DNA of 64,000 nucleotides from Lewinellaceae bacterium (GCA_016708875.1 JADJFA010000021.1:36192-100191); one strand, 5' to 3'; positions 51,926 to 61,262 are shown, counted from the stretch's first letter. Numbers and translations are program-made. Notes: generated by a model not told the origin, from the sequence alone.

Positions 51926-53692
51926 GTGAATTCTGATCCGAAATTCAATTTCTCCCTCTTCCGCCAGGTGATGCGCATGGTAAAACCCTACCAACGGGTT
52001 TTCTGGCTCACCGTTGGGCTTACGCTCATTCTCTCTCCGCTTGCGGTGCTGCGCCCCAAGCTCATCGAAAACATGGTGGACGACTACATTCTCCCCGGCG
52101 ATGTAAGCGGCCTGACCATGATGGCCTGCGTCATTTTAGCAGCGCTGATTCTGGAGGTTATTCTGCGGTATTTTTTCTTGTACCATGCGGATTGGCTCGG
52201 CCAGGCCACCATCCGCGACCTGCGCGTGAAGGTTTTTAATCACATTACTTCGTTGAATCTCAGGTACTTCGACAAAACGCCCATCGGCCAAAGCAGCACC
52301 CGGACCATAAATGACATTGAGGCCATCAACACGATATTCAGCGAAGGGAGCGTGACCATTTTGGCGGATTTGGTGACGATTTTCGCAGTGCTGGTGGTCA
52401 TGTTTTTCACTTCCTGGAAACTGACATTGGTGGTACTTTCCGTTTTTCCGCTTTTGATTTGGGGCAGTTACCAGTTCAAAGAAAGTGTGCGACAAAGCTA
52501 CGAAAACATACACAACCACATCACCACGATGAACTCGTTTTTGCAGGAACGCATCAGCGGCATGCGTATCGTGCAGATTTTCAACGCAGAAACACGCGAA
52601 GCCGAGAAATTCCGCCAGATAAACCGCGACTATACTTCGGCCAACCTTAAAGCAATCTTCGCGTACGCGATCTTTTTCCCCGTGGTGGACATCATATCGG
52701 CGCTCTCGCTGGGCCTGATGGTCTGGTACGGTGCAGGTGAGGTGCTGAGTGAGGAAATTACGATCGGGGTGCTGATTGCTTTCCCGCTTTATATCTCAAT
52801 GCTCTACCGCCCGATTCGAATGCTGGCCGATAAATTCAATACCCTTCAGATGGGCCTAATCGCGGCTGAGCGGGTGTTTAAATTATTGGAAAACAAAGAC
52901 ACCGTACAAAACACCGGAACCCTCGCACCCGAAAAACTGCGCGGAGAAGTAGCCTTCGACAAGGTCTGGTTTTCTTACTCCGATAATCTTGAAACTGATG
53001 CTGTACTCAAAGACGTGTCGTTCAACATAAACCCAGGCGAAACGCTCGCCATTGTGGGCAGTACCGGAAGCGGGAAGACGACCATCATTAGTTTGCTCAA
53101 TCGTTTTTACGAAATTCAGCAGGGACATATCCGAGTGGATGGGCGCGACATACACGACTACGATGTGTTTGCCCTGCGCCGCCATATTGCGGTGGTGTTG
53201 CAGGATGTGTTTCTTTTTTCCGGAACCGTGTTGGAGAACATTACCCTGCGCGACCCAAACATTTCTGAAACCCAGGTTATAGAGGCGGCCAAAATGATCG
53301 GGGCGCATAAATTCATTAAAAAACTCCCCGGTGGCTACGACTATCAGGTCATGGAACGCGGCGCCACGCTTTCGATGGGGCAGCGGCAATTGATTTCTTT
53401 CGTTCGGGCGCTCGTTTTCAAGCCGGAAATCCTGATTTTGGACGAGGCTACTTCTTCCATTGACCCGGAATCAGAGGCTGTCATACAGCACGCCATCGAA
53501 AAACTTATCGCTCGCCGCACGAGTATCATCATTGCACACAGGCTCAGTACCATCCGCAAAGCGACCAATATTTTGGTGCTCGATAAAGGGCAGGTGCAGG
53601 AATTCGGTCCACACGAAGCACTGGTAGAAATCGAGGATGGGAAGTACCGGGAATTGTATGAAAAGCAGTTTTTGGCGGCAGTTGCGGCGTGA
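51926..53692 (+). CDS. ABC exporter, fused permease and ATPase (MsbA-like)
   Basis: 588 aa half-transporter. Six membrane helices (about 20-310) with the GQSSTRTINDIEAI coupling region, then the ATPase: Walker A GSTGSGKTT, signature LSMGQRQL, Walker B ILILDEATSS, H-loop IIAHRLST. It exports lipids or hydrophobic compounds as a homo- or heterodimer; no second half-transporter is adjacent, so a homodimer is likely. The start is GTG at 51926 (MNSDPKFNFSLFRQVMRMVKPY). Confidence 0.93.
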   Translation: MNSDPKFNFSLFRQVMRMVKPYQRVFWLTVGLTLILSPLAVLRPKLIENMVDDYILPGDVSGLTMMACVILAALILEVILRYFFLYHADWLGQATIRDLRVKVFNHITSLNLRYFDKTPIGQSSTRTINDIEAINTIFSEGSVTILADLVTIFAVLVVMFFTSWKLTLVVLSVFPLLIWGSYQFKESVRQSYENIHNHITTMNSFLQERISGMRIVQIFNAETREAEKFRQINRDYTSANLKAIFAYAIFFPVVDIISALSLGLMVWYGAGEVLSEEITIGVLIAFPLYISMLYRPIRMLADKFNTLQMGLIAAERVFKLLENKDTVQNTGTLAPEKLRGEVAFDKVWFSYSDNLETDAVLKDVSFNINPGETLAIVGSTGSGKTTIISLLNRFYEIQQGHIRVDGRDIHDYDVFALRRHIAVVLQDVFLFSGTVLENITLRDPNISETQVIEAAKMIGAHKFIKKLPGGYDYQVMERGATLSMGQRQLISFVRALVFKPEILILDEATSSIDPESEAVIQHAIEKLIARRTSIIIAHRLSTIRKATNILVLDKGQVQEFGPHEALVEIEDGKYRELYEKQFLAAVAA

Positions 53693-53695
53693 GTT

Positions 53696-53764
53696 ATTTC
53701 ACACAACGCCACAACGCCACAACGTTTTAGTTTATCGTTGTGTCGTTGTGGCGTTGTGTGAAAT
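53696..53764. repeat. Word-repeat palindrome, CACAACGC family
   Basis: 29-bp arms (53696-53724 and 53736-53764), one mismatch, 11-nt loop; made of three copies of the 9-nt word CACAACGCC. Directly after the ABC exporter stop codon. Confidence 0.9.
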
Positions 53765-53784
53765 TATTAATAAAAAATCCAGCA

Positions 53785-54660
53785 ATGAGGCATCTCCTTT
53801 GGTACATAGCCTTCATCATCCTGCTTTTTGTGGGCGACCGGATTGTCGGGGGGCTTTTGCGCATACAAGCCAGCAAGAGTCAATTTCGGTATTCAAGGCT
53901 CTATGGCAGGATGGGCGAGGCGGATATTTTGCTCATGGGGAATTCGCGCGGACTGACGTTTTACCAACCATACATTGAAGAAATTACGGGCCTGACAACT
54001 TGCAATCTTAGTTACAACGGCCTGCCCATGGATGCCGCCAAATGTCTCATGCTTGATTACCACGATTTGAAGCATTTCGAAGGCGCGGAAAAACCCGAGA
54101 CATGGCTGATAGACATCACGATGTGCGACCGGGAAAACGACGAATTGCTGGCGGGATTTCTACTATACACACATCGGTCAAAGCACCTGGACACCTTGAT
54201 TCACAACAAGTTGCCCAAGGTTTGGTGGGGCGGGCAAGTGTCGTGGCTGTTCCGGTACAACAACGAGATTTTCCAGCGCGCACTGTTTTACCAAAACAAA
54301 TCCGACAAGGACTGGTTACTTGACCGCGAGATTCCGAGATCCTTGTCTGACGAGGTTTCCAAACATGCGTACGATTTGGAAATTCACCCGAATTTGATTC
54401 AGCATTTGAAGGAAATCACAGCCTTGGCTCAGCAGTCGAAGATCAGGGTTGAATTGGTCATCAGCCCGTATTTTCCTGGATTTCAGGTGAATAACCTTGA
54501 TGCGCTCAAAGCGGAAGTTGAAAAGGCAACGGGGCTAAGGGTACACGATTACCGCGATGCGCTCAGCGGTCCCACGGATTTTGGCGACTTCATGCACCCG
54601 AATAAAAAGGGGAGCATGAAATACATGGACTTGTTGAAAAGAGATGGGGTCCTGCCCTAA
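53785..54660 (+). CDS. Membrane-anchored SGNH-hydrolase-like protein
   Basis: 291 aa. One N-terminal membrane helix (LLWYIAFIILLFVGDRIVGG), then a domain with ILLMGNSRGLTFY (block I Ser, about residue 60) and DFMHPNKKG near the end (block V Asp-x-x-His). This pair is the SGNH/GDSL-type pattern, as in DltD-like envelope acyl-transfer proteins. Activity on envelope polymers is inferred only. Start ATG 53785 follows the palindrome. Confidence 0.65.
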   Translation: MRHLLWYIAFIILLFVGDRIVGGLLRIQASKSQFRYSRLYGRMGEADILLMGNSRGLTFYQPYIEEITGLTTCNLSYNGLPMDAAKCLMLDYHDLKHFEGAEKPETWLIDITMCDRENDELLAGFLLYTHRSKHLDTLIHNKLPKVWWGGQVSWLFRYNNEIFQRALFYQNKSDKDWLLDREIPRSLSDEVSKHAYDLEIHPNLIQHLKEITALAQQSKIRVELVISPYFPGFQVNNLDALKAEVEKATGLRVHDYRDALSGPTDFGDFMHPNKKGSMKYMDLLKRDGVLP

Positions 54661-54749
54661 TAACGTTTTCTTAGCGTGACCTCCCCACCATTCGATAGTC
54701 TTAGCCTCGCATCCTCAAATTCCCCCTCCTCCGCCCCAACCTCGCGTTA

Positions 54750-54782
54750 AAACTACGACGGGTGAAAAGGCTACGGCGGGTA
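54750..54782. repeat. REP-like repeat, CCCGCC family (short)
   Basis: CTACGACGGGTGAAAAGG then CTACGGCGGGTAAAC, directly before the DUF4197 gene. Confidence 0.6.
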
Positions 54783-54812
54783 AACAGTCCACAATTCACA
54801 CATTCCTTTACC

Positions 54813-55528
54813 ATGAACAAAATTGCAATTTTTGCCCTCTTCCTCTCTTTCTTCAGTTTTTCTTCCTGCGATGTCCTTCAAGGAATAGCCAACGAAGCCC
54901 TTTCCGAGCCCAGCCTCTCAGAAATCGGTCAAGGACTCAAAGAAGCCCTCAAAAACGGTATCAGCAAGGGTGCTGATGCGCTTTCGCAGCGCGATGGTTA
55001 CTTCAAAAGCGCTTACAAAATCCTGCTACCTGCCGATGTTCGCAAGGTGACGGACAAACTCAAAAATGTCCCCGGATTCAGCAACCTGGAAAACGAGTTG
55101 TTGGAAAAATGAACCGTGGCGCCGAAGATGCCGCCAAAGAAGCCAAGCCCATTTTCGTGGCCGCTATTACGGGACTTACCTTCAACGATGCGGCCAACAT
55201 CCTCTTAGGCAGCGACAATGCCGCCACACAATACCTCAACCGCACCACCAGCCAGCCGCTTTACGACAAGTTTAATCCGAAAATCGTGGCCTCCCTCAAT
55301 AAAATCGGCGCAAACGACCTCTGGAAAAAAGCCGCCGATGTTTACAACAAAATCCCGCTTGTCACCAAGATCAACAGTGACTTGGACGATTATGTAACCA
55401 AAGAGGCGCTAAAAGGACTTTTTGCAAAAATTGAGCAAGAGGAAAAAAACATCCGCCGCAACAAAGGCGCGCGTACTTCTGAACTGCTGAAAAAAGTGTT
55501 CGCCAAGCAAGACGCGAATAGAAAATAG
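54813..55528 (+). CDS. DUF4197 lipoprotein (frameshifted)
   Basis: About 238 aa. Leader with lipobox-like FSSCDVLQG, then the DUF4197 domain: GLKEALKNGISKGADALSQRDGYF, KILLPADVRKV, and LEKMNRGAEDAAKEAKPIFVAAI. The frame breaks at a run of five A (about 55105); six would join LLEK to MNRGAED. So one gene. DUF4197 proteins are periplasmic or outer-membrane associated and of unknown role. Confidence 0.9.
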
Positions 55529-55533
55529 TAACA

Positions 55534-55625
55534 AGTTACAAGTTGAAAGTTACAAGTGCCAAGCCAGGTCGCCACTTGTAACTTTCAACTTGTAACTTTC
55601 AACTTGTAACTTTCAACTTGTAACT
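55534..55625. repeat. Word-repeat palindrome, ACTTGTAACTTTCA family
   Basis: Perfect 25-bp inverted repeat (55534-55558 and 55573-55597), then two more tandem copies of AACTTGTAACTTTC. It lies between convergent genes. Same words as 15748 and 24098. Confidence 0.9.
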
Positions 55626-55627
55626 TC

Positions 55628-56704
55628 TTACTTATACCACTTTTTCAAAACCTTCTCCCCCAATTTCCCCTGCGGCGTATAGTCGCGTTCCGGGTATCCC
55701 TCATGTCCGCGCATATTGGGAAACCACTTCCAGAGGAATCCTCCTGCCCACCAATCTTCGGGTTGGAAAGTGGCAAAAAGTGCTTCGAGGCAGTTTGCCT
55801 GGGCTTGTTCGTTGATGTTCCGACCTTCAATTCCATTTTCCAGCTCCCAATTTCTCCAGCCGCATCCATCCACGCTCAGGTAGCCAAACTCAGTGAACAA
55901 GACCGGCTTCCCTTTTTCTTTACTAAGATTTTTCAGGCGTTCGTGAATGGGCTTCCATGCAGATTTTAACTGATCAACTTCCGGCGTTACTGCGTCCACC
56001 AAGGGGAAATACCCGCCAAGACCAATGTAATCCAGTTCGCCCCAAAAGGGCACACGCTCCCAGTCGTCCCAATTGGAAGAGTAGGTCAGTTTGCCGCGAT
56101 ATACCGACTTGATTTTCTGAATCAAAGCGGTCCAAAATTGTGGGCGTTTCTGAATAGCGTTGTTGAATTCCGTGCCGATGCAAAACAGTTCGGCCCCGGT
56201 TGAGTCTGCCAATGCCGCAAAACGCAAAATGTAGCGTTCATACGCCGCCTCCCATTGCTCCCAGTCCTGGTCGGTCTTGAAATCAAGCGCGCCCGTCCAG
56301 CCGCGTGGCACATAGACTTGGGGCTTGAGCATTACTTTGATACCGTGTTCGTGCGCTGCGCGGATGGTTTCGCGAACACCTTCAGGTCGCTCGCCCCACC
56401 ATTGTCCGCCATGCTCGCTGAAGCGCACGTTTGGCACATCCATTCGTGTGAAAGCATAAGGAACCACTGAAATCCACGACGCTCCGACTTCCTTGACATG
56501 CGGCATGGGATTTTCCGGAAAAGGTTCGGGCGGTGCAACGAAGGTGAGTCCGTGCATTTTTTCCTTGGGCGAAAATGCTCCCGAGAATGGATACGCAGGA
56601 GAAGGCAATACCTGGGCTTCGATTTTGGGCGAAGTATCCTGCTGGTATGGTTGGCCGCAAAAACCCAGCGTTAAAAGGGGCAAGAAAAGGGAGAGATGTT
56701 TCAT
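55628..56704 (-). CDS. Glycoside hydrolase, GH113-like TIM barrel
   Basis: 358 aa with a signal peptide or lipobox (MKHLSLFLPLLTLGFC). GLTFVAPPEPFPENPM, WISVVPYAF, and the acid/base Glu in CIGTEFNN with the nucleophile in LFTEFGYLS fit clan GH-A; length and order are close to GH113 beta-mannanases. It would cut beta-linked mannan-type chains in the periplasm or outside the cell, substrate by inference. ATG 56704 gives the signal peptide; a longer frame was rejected. Confidence 0.78.
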   Translation of the reverse strand: MKHLSLFLPLLTLGFCGQPYQQDTSPKIEAQVLPSPAYPFSGAFSPKEKMHGLTFVAPPEPFPENPMPHVKEVGASWISVVPYAFTRMDVPNVRFSEHGGQWWGERPEGVRETIRAAHEHGIKVMLKPQVYVPRGWTGALDFKTDQDWEQWEAAYERYILRFAALADSTGAELFCIGTEFNNAIQKRPQFWTALIQKIKSVYRGKLTYSSNWDDWERVPFWGELDYIGLGGYFPLVDAVTPEVDQLKSAWKPIHERLKNLSKEKGKPVLFTEFGYLSVDGCGWRNWELENGIEGRNINEQAQANCLEALFATFQPEDWWAGGFLWKWFPNMRGHEGYPERDYTPQGKLGEKVLKKWYK

Positions 56705-56765
56705 AGGCTCAAGCAATTCAGACACCACAAAACTACAGGGTATAAGTAAGTGGGCGCAATTAGTT

Positions 56766-56849
56766 TTTATAAAACACATAGGCACAGTAGGACACAATAG
56801 TGCTGAAAATCACAACTATGTGCCCTACTGTTCCTATGTGTTTTATAAA
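56766..56849. repeat. Word-repeat palindrome, CACATAGG family
   Basis: Arms of about 36 bp (56766-56801 and 56814-56849) with three mismatches. Its words and the AT-rich tail ATAAATTTATTTTTGC closely match 10156-10237. Confidence 0.85.
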
Positions 56850-56897
56850 TTTATTTTTGCTCAGTTACTTAAAGGCGAAAGCCTGAAATGCACCACT

Positions 56898-57806
56898 TTA
56901 AAAACGCACCAACTCCGCAAACTGTCCCACGCGATTTTCAATCATGGCCGGGCTAAGTCCTTTCAATGCCTCAATACTGAATTTTTCTACACAAAAGGAA
57001 GCCATTGCCGAGCCATATATCACGGCGCGTTTCATGTTGTCAAAAGAAGTGTCGTCGGTCTTGGCAATATAGCCCATGAACCCTCCAGCGAAGGTATCGC
57101 CAGCACCGGTGGGGTCCACCAATTCGGCCAGCGGAAGTGCCGGAGCGAAGAAGATTTGGCCTCGGTGGAACAAGAGTGCGCCATGCTCTCCCTTTTTGAT
57201 AATTAAATACTTCGGTCCCATTTCGTGGATAACCCTGGAAGCTTTTAGCAGTGAGTGTTCGCCCGAAAGTTGGCGGGCTTCCTCATCGTTGATGGTCAGC
57301 ACATCCACTTTTTCGATTACTTTCAGCAGGTCGGCAAGTGCGATATCCATCCAGAAATTCATGGTATCGAGTGCTACGAGTTTGGGGCGATGAGAGAGCT
57401 GCTCTAGCACGCGCATCTGCACTTGTGGGGTGAGGTTGCCAAGCATCAGGTAATCGCTGTTGCGGTAACTTTCCGGCAGAATCGGATCGAAGTTCGCCAG
57501 CACGTTCAGCTGCGTTTCGAGCGTATCGCGGCTATTGAAATTGCTGTGGTACCGGCCCGCCCAAAAGAAGGATTTTTCGCCTTCTTTGATTTGCAGTCCT
57601 TCAAGATCAACGCCTCGCTTGCGGAGATAATCAAGTGTTTCTTCCGGAAAATCGTCGCCGACTACCGACACCACGCGCACGGGACTGGTGAAATAGGATG
57701 CTGCCAGGGAAATGTACGTGCATGCGCCGCCCACTACTTTTTCGGCATGGCCAGTGGGGGTTTCTATGTCGTCAAATGCGACGGTTCCAACGGTAAGGAG
57801 ACTCAT
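56898..57806 (-). CDS. PfkB family carbohydrate/nucleoside kinase
   Basis: 302 aa ribokinase-like fold. N-terminal GTVAFDDIETPTGHAEKVVGGACTYISLA, and the C-terminal DPTGAGDTFAGGFMGY with the catalytic Asp. The sugar substrate cannot be assigned. It is near psuG but on the other strand across a tRNA, so it is not clearly the PsuK partner. Start ATG 57806. Confidence 0.9.
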   Translation of the reverse strand: MSLLTVGTVAFDDIETPTGHAEKVVGGACTYISLAASYFTSPVRVVSVVGDDFPEETLDYLRKRGVDLEGLQIKEGEKSFFWAGRYHSNFNSRDTLETQLNVLANFDPILPESYRNSDYLMLGNLTPQVQMRVLEQLSHRPKLVALDTMNFWMDIALADLLKVIEKVDVLTINDEEARQLSGEHSLLKASRVIHEMGPKYLIIKKGEHGALLFHRGQIFFAPALPLAELVDPTGAGDTFAGGFMGYIAKTDDTSFDNMKRAVIYGSAMASFCVEKFSIEALKGLSPAMIENRVGQFAELVRF

Positions 57807-57829
57807 TGTTGAATGTGGTCAATGTTATC

Positions 57830-57872
57830 CCTGCCTTCCGCCTGCCGAGACTTGGCGGGCAGGCTATAGCAG
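57830..57872. repeat. REP-like repeat, CCCGCC family
   Basis: CTGCCTTCCGCCTGCCGAG and CTTGGCGGGCAGGCTATAGC units in the leader of the PfkB gene. Confidence 0.7.
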
Positions 57873-57975
57873 GTAAAAATGTGGACAATGTGGTTTGACT
57901 CGCTGGGCTTTTGTCATTTTGAGATAACGACAAAAAGAAGGAGTCAGAAACAGGGGCAACTCGAATTTTGAGGAA

Positions 57976-58143
57976 AGGTGCGTAGCACCAAAAACGTCGG
58001 TAGTAGTAGGGTCAATTTCAACCGTTTATAAGGTGCGTAGCACCGCAACTTGGGCTTGCCTAAATCGAAATTGTTGCGGTGCTACGCACCTTTCCATTCG
58101 AATGGATTGGCATTTCTACCGACGTTTAGGGTGCTACGCACCT
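57976..58143. repeat. Nested palindromic element, GGTGCGTAGCACC type (168 bp)
   Basis: The outer inverted repeat is 27 bp with two mismatches (57976-58002 and 58117-58143); the inner is a perfect 20 bp (58030-58049 and 58073-58092). Each of the four arms holds GGTGCGTAGCACC or its complement, itself a hairpin. No target duplication was seen. It adjoins the 3' side of the tRNA gene. Confidence 0.85.
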
Positions 58144-58158
58144 ATATGACCGAAAACA

Positions 58159-58194
58159 ACATGAGCCATCCCGAAATTTCGGGATGACCCATGT
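58159..58194 (-). terminator. Hairpin downstream of tRNA-Asn
   Basis: ACATG/CATGT outer stem and the perfect palindrome CATCCCGAAATTTCGGGATG inside, five nt past the tRNA on the minus strand, then TTGTTTTCGG. Confidence 0.6.
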
Positions 58195-58198
58195 TTAG

Positions 58199-58272
58199 CG
58201 TCCCATCAAGGACTTGAACCTTGGACCTACGGATTAACAGTCCGCCGCTCTAACCAACTGAGCTAATGAGAC
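58199..58272 (-). tRNA. tRNA-Asn (GTT)
   Basis: Folds as a cloverleaf on the minus strand: acceptor GTCTCAT/ATGGGAC (one G-U), D arm AGCTCAGTTGGTTAGAGC, anticodon arm CGGACTGTTAATCCG with anticodon GTT, variable loop TAGGTC, and T arm AAGGTTCAAGTCCTT. Discriminator G. CCA is not encoded. 74 nt. Confidence 0.96.
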
Positions 58273-58296
58273 AATGCTTTTTTTCAAAAGCGGGTG

Positions 58297-58328
58297 CAAA
58301 GGTAATTTCTGCTTTGGCAAATTAGCAA
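58297..58328 (-). promoter_or_regulatory. Predicted promoter of tRNA-Asn
   Basis: Minus strand: TTG (58328-58326), 21-nt spacer, TACCTTTG (58304-58297), about 25 nt before the tRNA 5' end. Confidence 0.65.
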
Positions 58329-58428
58329 CCTTTGTGTGCTAAAAAATTTCAGAAACTCAAAAAAGGGCTGGTACAGCCTCAAATCCTGTTCATCCTGTAA
58401 ATCCTGTCAAAAAAGAAAAACCTGTCAA

Positions 58429-59361
58429 ATGCTCAACCCGCACCTTTCGCTCTCCCCCGAAGTCCGCACGGCCTTAGATGAAAACCGCCCATTGGTAGCC
58501 CTGGAAAGCACAATCATTGCCCACGGCATGCCCTATCCCCAAAATGTAGAAACCGCCCTGCTCGTAGAAAAAACCGTGCGCGAGGCGGGCGCAATCCCTG
58601 CAGCCTGTGCCATCATCGGCGGAAAACTTGTAGCAGGGTTGAGCACCGACGAAATCGAACTCCTTGGAAAAGAAGGCGCAAAAATTCCCAAGGCCAGTCG
58701 CCGGGACCTGGCCTACCTGGTCAGTCAGGGCAAACACGGTGCTACCACCGTGGCTTCTACGATGATCGTGGCACATCTCGCAGGCATCCGCATTTTTGCC
58801 ACGGGCGGCATTGGGGGAGTGCATCGCGGTGGAGCAACCACGATGGACATCTCCGCCGATTTGCAGGAATTGGCGCGAACCCCTGTGGCCGTGGTGAGTG
58901 CAGGTGCAAAAAGTATCCTCGACCTTGGCCTCACCCTCGAATATCTTGAAACGATGGGCGTGCCCGTGGTCGGCTACCGGACCGAGGAGTTTCCTGCGTT
59001 CTATACCCGACGCAGCGGGTTTGGAGTGGATTTCCGATTTGATTCGGCTGTGGAAATTGCTCAGTTGTTGAAAACCAAATGGGAAATAGACCCCCGCGGC
59101 GGGGTGCTCATCGCCAACCCGGTACCAGAAAAATACCAACTTGATGCCGATCTGATGGAAAAGACCATTGGCGAAGCAGTGGCTGAAGCCGAGCGACAAG
59201 GCATTCGCGGCAAAGCGATTACACCGTTTTTGTTGGCAAAAATTGAAGTCCTCACGGGTGGGAGGAGCTTGCAGACCAATATTGAATTGGTGTTGAATAA
59301 TGCGCGATTGGGGGGAGAAGTAGCTGTAGTCTTGAACACACGTGAATTCAAACAAATCTGA
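58429..59361 (+). CDS. psuG: Pseudouridine-5'-phosphate glycosidase
   Basis: Reversibly splits pseudouridine 5'-phosphate into uracil and ribose 5-phosphate. 310 aa with the PsuG run LVALESTIIAHGMPYPQN, GKHGATTVASTMIVAHLAGI, FATGGIGGVHRG and MDISADLQEL. ATG 58429 (MLNPHLSLSPEVRTALDENRP) fits the family. About 65 of its C-terminal codons recur in decayed form at 63592-63790, on the far side of an AT-rich two-gene cargo. Confidence 0.95.
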   Translation: MLNPHLSLSPEVRTALDENRPLVALESTIIAHGMPYPQNVETALLVEKTVREAGAIPAACAIIGGKLVAGLSTDEIELLGKEGAKIPKASRRDLAYLVSQGKHGATTVASTMIVAHLAGIRIFATGGIGGVHRGGATTMDISADLQELARTPVAVVSAGAKSILDLGLTLEYLETMGVPVVGYRTEEFPAFYTRRSGFGVDFRFDSAVEIAQLLKTKWEIDPRGGVLIANPVPEKYQLDADLMEKTIGEAVAEAERQGIRGKAITPFLLAKIEVLTGGRSLQTNIELVLNNARLGGEVAVVLNTREFKQI

Positions 59362-59479
59362 GGATTGACCAGCTTTTACATTCCCGTTACATAGTTTTAC
59401 TTCGGCGAATAGCCTCCGCTTTATGTGCCTTTTACTTTTGCCAGGATTAATTCACTCCTTTCAGACATTATCTTGGCAC

Positions 59480-61260
59480 ATGAAAAAAATAATTGCATTA
59501 AGCCTTCTTTGGCTGAGTATCGGTCATTTAATGGCACAAAAAACCTACTCAAAAGAAATTGAAGAACAGATAAAACAGTTTGAAAACAGTTTGTCCGGCC
59601 GCGTAATCATTAATGGAAAGCCCGACAATATTTTGGATCGCATGGCCTATTTTAAGGTGAAGGGGCTCAGTATTGCAGTTGTAGAGAATTACAAGGTGAT
59701 TTGGGCTAAGGGTTACGGTTGGGCGGATGAAAAAGAAAAACGCCCGGTTACGACCCAAACTTTATTCGTGCCAGGGTCCATTAGCAAATCTTTAAATGCA
59801 GTAGGCGTTTTAAAATTAGCACAGGATAAAAAGCTGGATTTGAATACAGATATCAATACGTATCTAAAATCCTGGAAATTTCCTTACGACTCAATTTCAA
59901 AAGGCAAAAAGATCACCCTGATGCATTTACTGAGTCATTCAGCGGGTTTATCCTTTCATGGTTCGGATGGTTATAGTCGAGCAGTTAAAATTCCAACACT
60001 ACAACAAATATTGGACGGTAAACCACCGTCTAGTTCGCTTAGTGTGCGCTCAGAATTTGAACCGGGTTTGTACCATCAGTATTCCAATGGGGGGATCGTA
60101 ATAACACAATTAATAATTTCTGATGTCACCAATCAACCTTATGAGAAGTTCATGTACAATAATGTGTTGAAGCCCTTTGGTATGACAAAGAGTTTTTTTA
60201 ACCAACCGCCACCTAATAATAAATTGAAATTGTTAGCCACAGGCTATGAGGCTGATGGAACTGAATTGGCTACCAAATTTAACATTATACCAGAACAAGC
60301 AGCTGGGGGTTTATGGACTACACCTACTGAAATTTGCAAGTATATCATCGAAACACAGTTGGCTTACGAAGGGAAATCCTCAAAAGTCTTGTCACCTGAA
60401 ATGACCAGGCTGCAATTAACTCCAACTGTTGACGCAGTATCTGCATTAGGTATTTTTATCGACAAAAGAGATGAGACAAAATATTTTACACACGATGCGC
60501 GGAATTATGGATATAGTGGGGTGTATTACGGCAGCATGGAAGGTGGTAATGGTGTTGCTGTATTTATAAATTCATACGATGTTAGCTTGTTGCCAGAAAT
60601 AGCAAACAGCGTTGCTACTGTTTACAAGTGGAAAGATTTTTACAATCCTGTTTACAGGAATGAAATTACTGTTCCTGAGTCGATCTTAGAAAAATACACA
60701 GGCATCTATCTTTTTGAAGGAAAACTCGCTTCTGTATTTAAAAAGGGAGATGGTTATTATTATTGGACAGATGGTCTGAGTAGTAAAATGCACTTTTCAA
60801 CGGAGCAAGAATTTTAAATCAGGAGTTTCGTGCCGATAAAACATTCATAAATGATGCTTCTGGAAGTGTTACTGGCTTTAAGCGTAAAGTAGGCGATAAA
60901 GAATACCCCTTCGCCGTAAAAATCACCAATGTAGATACCTTAAAAGCTCCAATTGATCAAATTAACGCTCTGGCATGGCATTTACTGGAAAATAAAAAAT
61001 TCGATCTGGCCATCAACTATTTAAAGCGCGGAACAGCACTTGAACCGAATGATTTGTCGATTGCCCTCAACTTAGCACACGGTTATTTATTTAACAACGA
61101 GTATGATAAGGCTGTTAAACTATATTCTGAGCACCTCAATAATGAGATATTCCCAGGCTATTCCTTTAAAGACATACTCAAACAGGATTTCGAATTCTTT
61201 AGAAAGAATGACTTTGACACAACGTTGATGGATAAAATAATCAACCAATTAAAATTATAA
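59480..61260 (+). CDS. Serine hydrolase (beta-lactamase family) with TPR tail (frameshifted)
   Basis: About 593 aa, signal peptide (MKKIIALSLLWLSIGHLMAQ). The penicillin-binding fold has SISK (the SxxK serine, about residue 114), YSN (the Y-x-N motif in HQYSNGG) and a NYGYSG region. A DUF3471-like beta domain follows (EKYTGIYLFEGKLAS). The frame breaks at a T-run (about 60813); one extra T gives EFLNQEFRADKTF and joins two TPR-like repeats (INYLKRGTALEPNDLSIALNL). Probably a peptidase or esterase rather than an antibiotic-resistance enzyme. AT-rich, first gene of the cargo after psuG. Confidence 0.88.
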
Positions 61261-61262
61261 AA

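Noticed and set aside
58199..58272. tRNA-Asn as an integration site of an island
   Set aside because: No direct repeat of the tRNA 3' end and no integrase were found nearby; the AT-rich cargo instead ends at the psuG fragment.
56898..59361. PsuK-PsuG operon for pseudouridine breakdown
   Set aside because: The PfkB gene is on the opposite strand, separated from psuG by a tRNA and repeats, and has no specific PsuK feature I can see.
59480..61260. Antibiotic-resistance beta-lactamase
   Set aside because: The SxxK and YxN fold is shared by many peptidases and esterases, and the DUF3471 and TPR-like tail argues for a housekeeping or accessory serine hydrolase.
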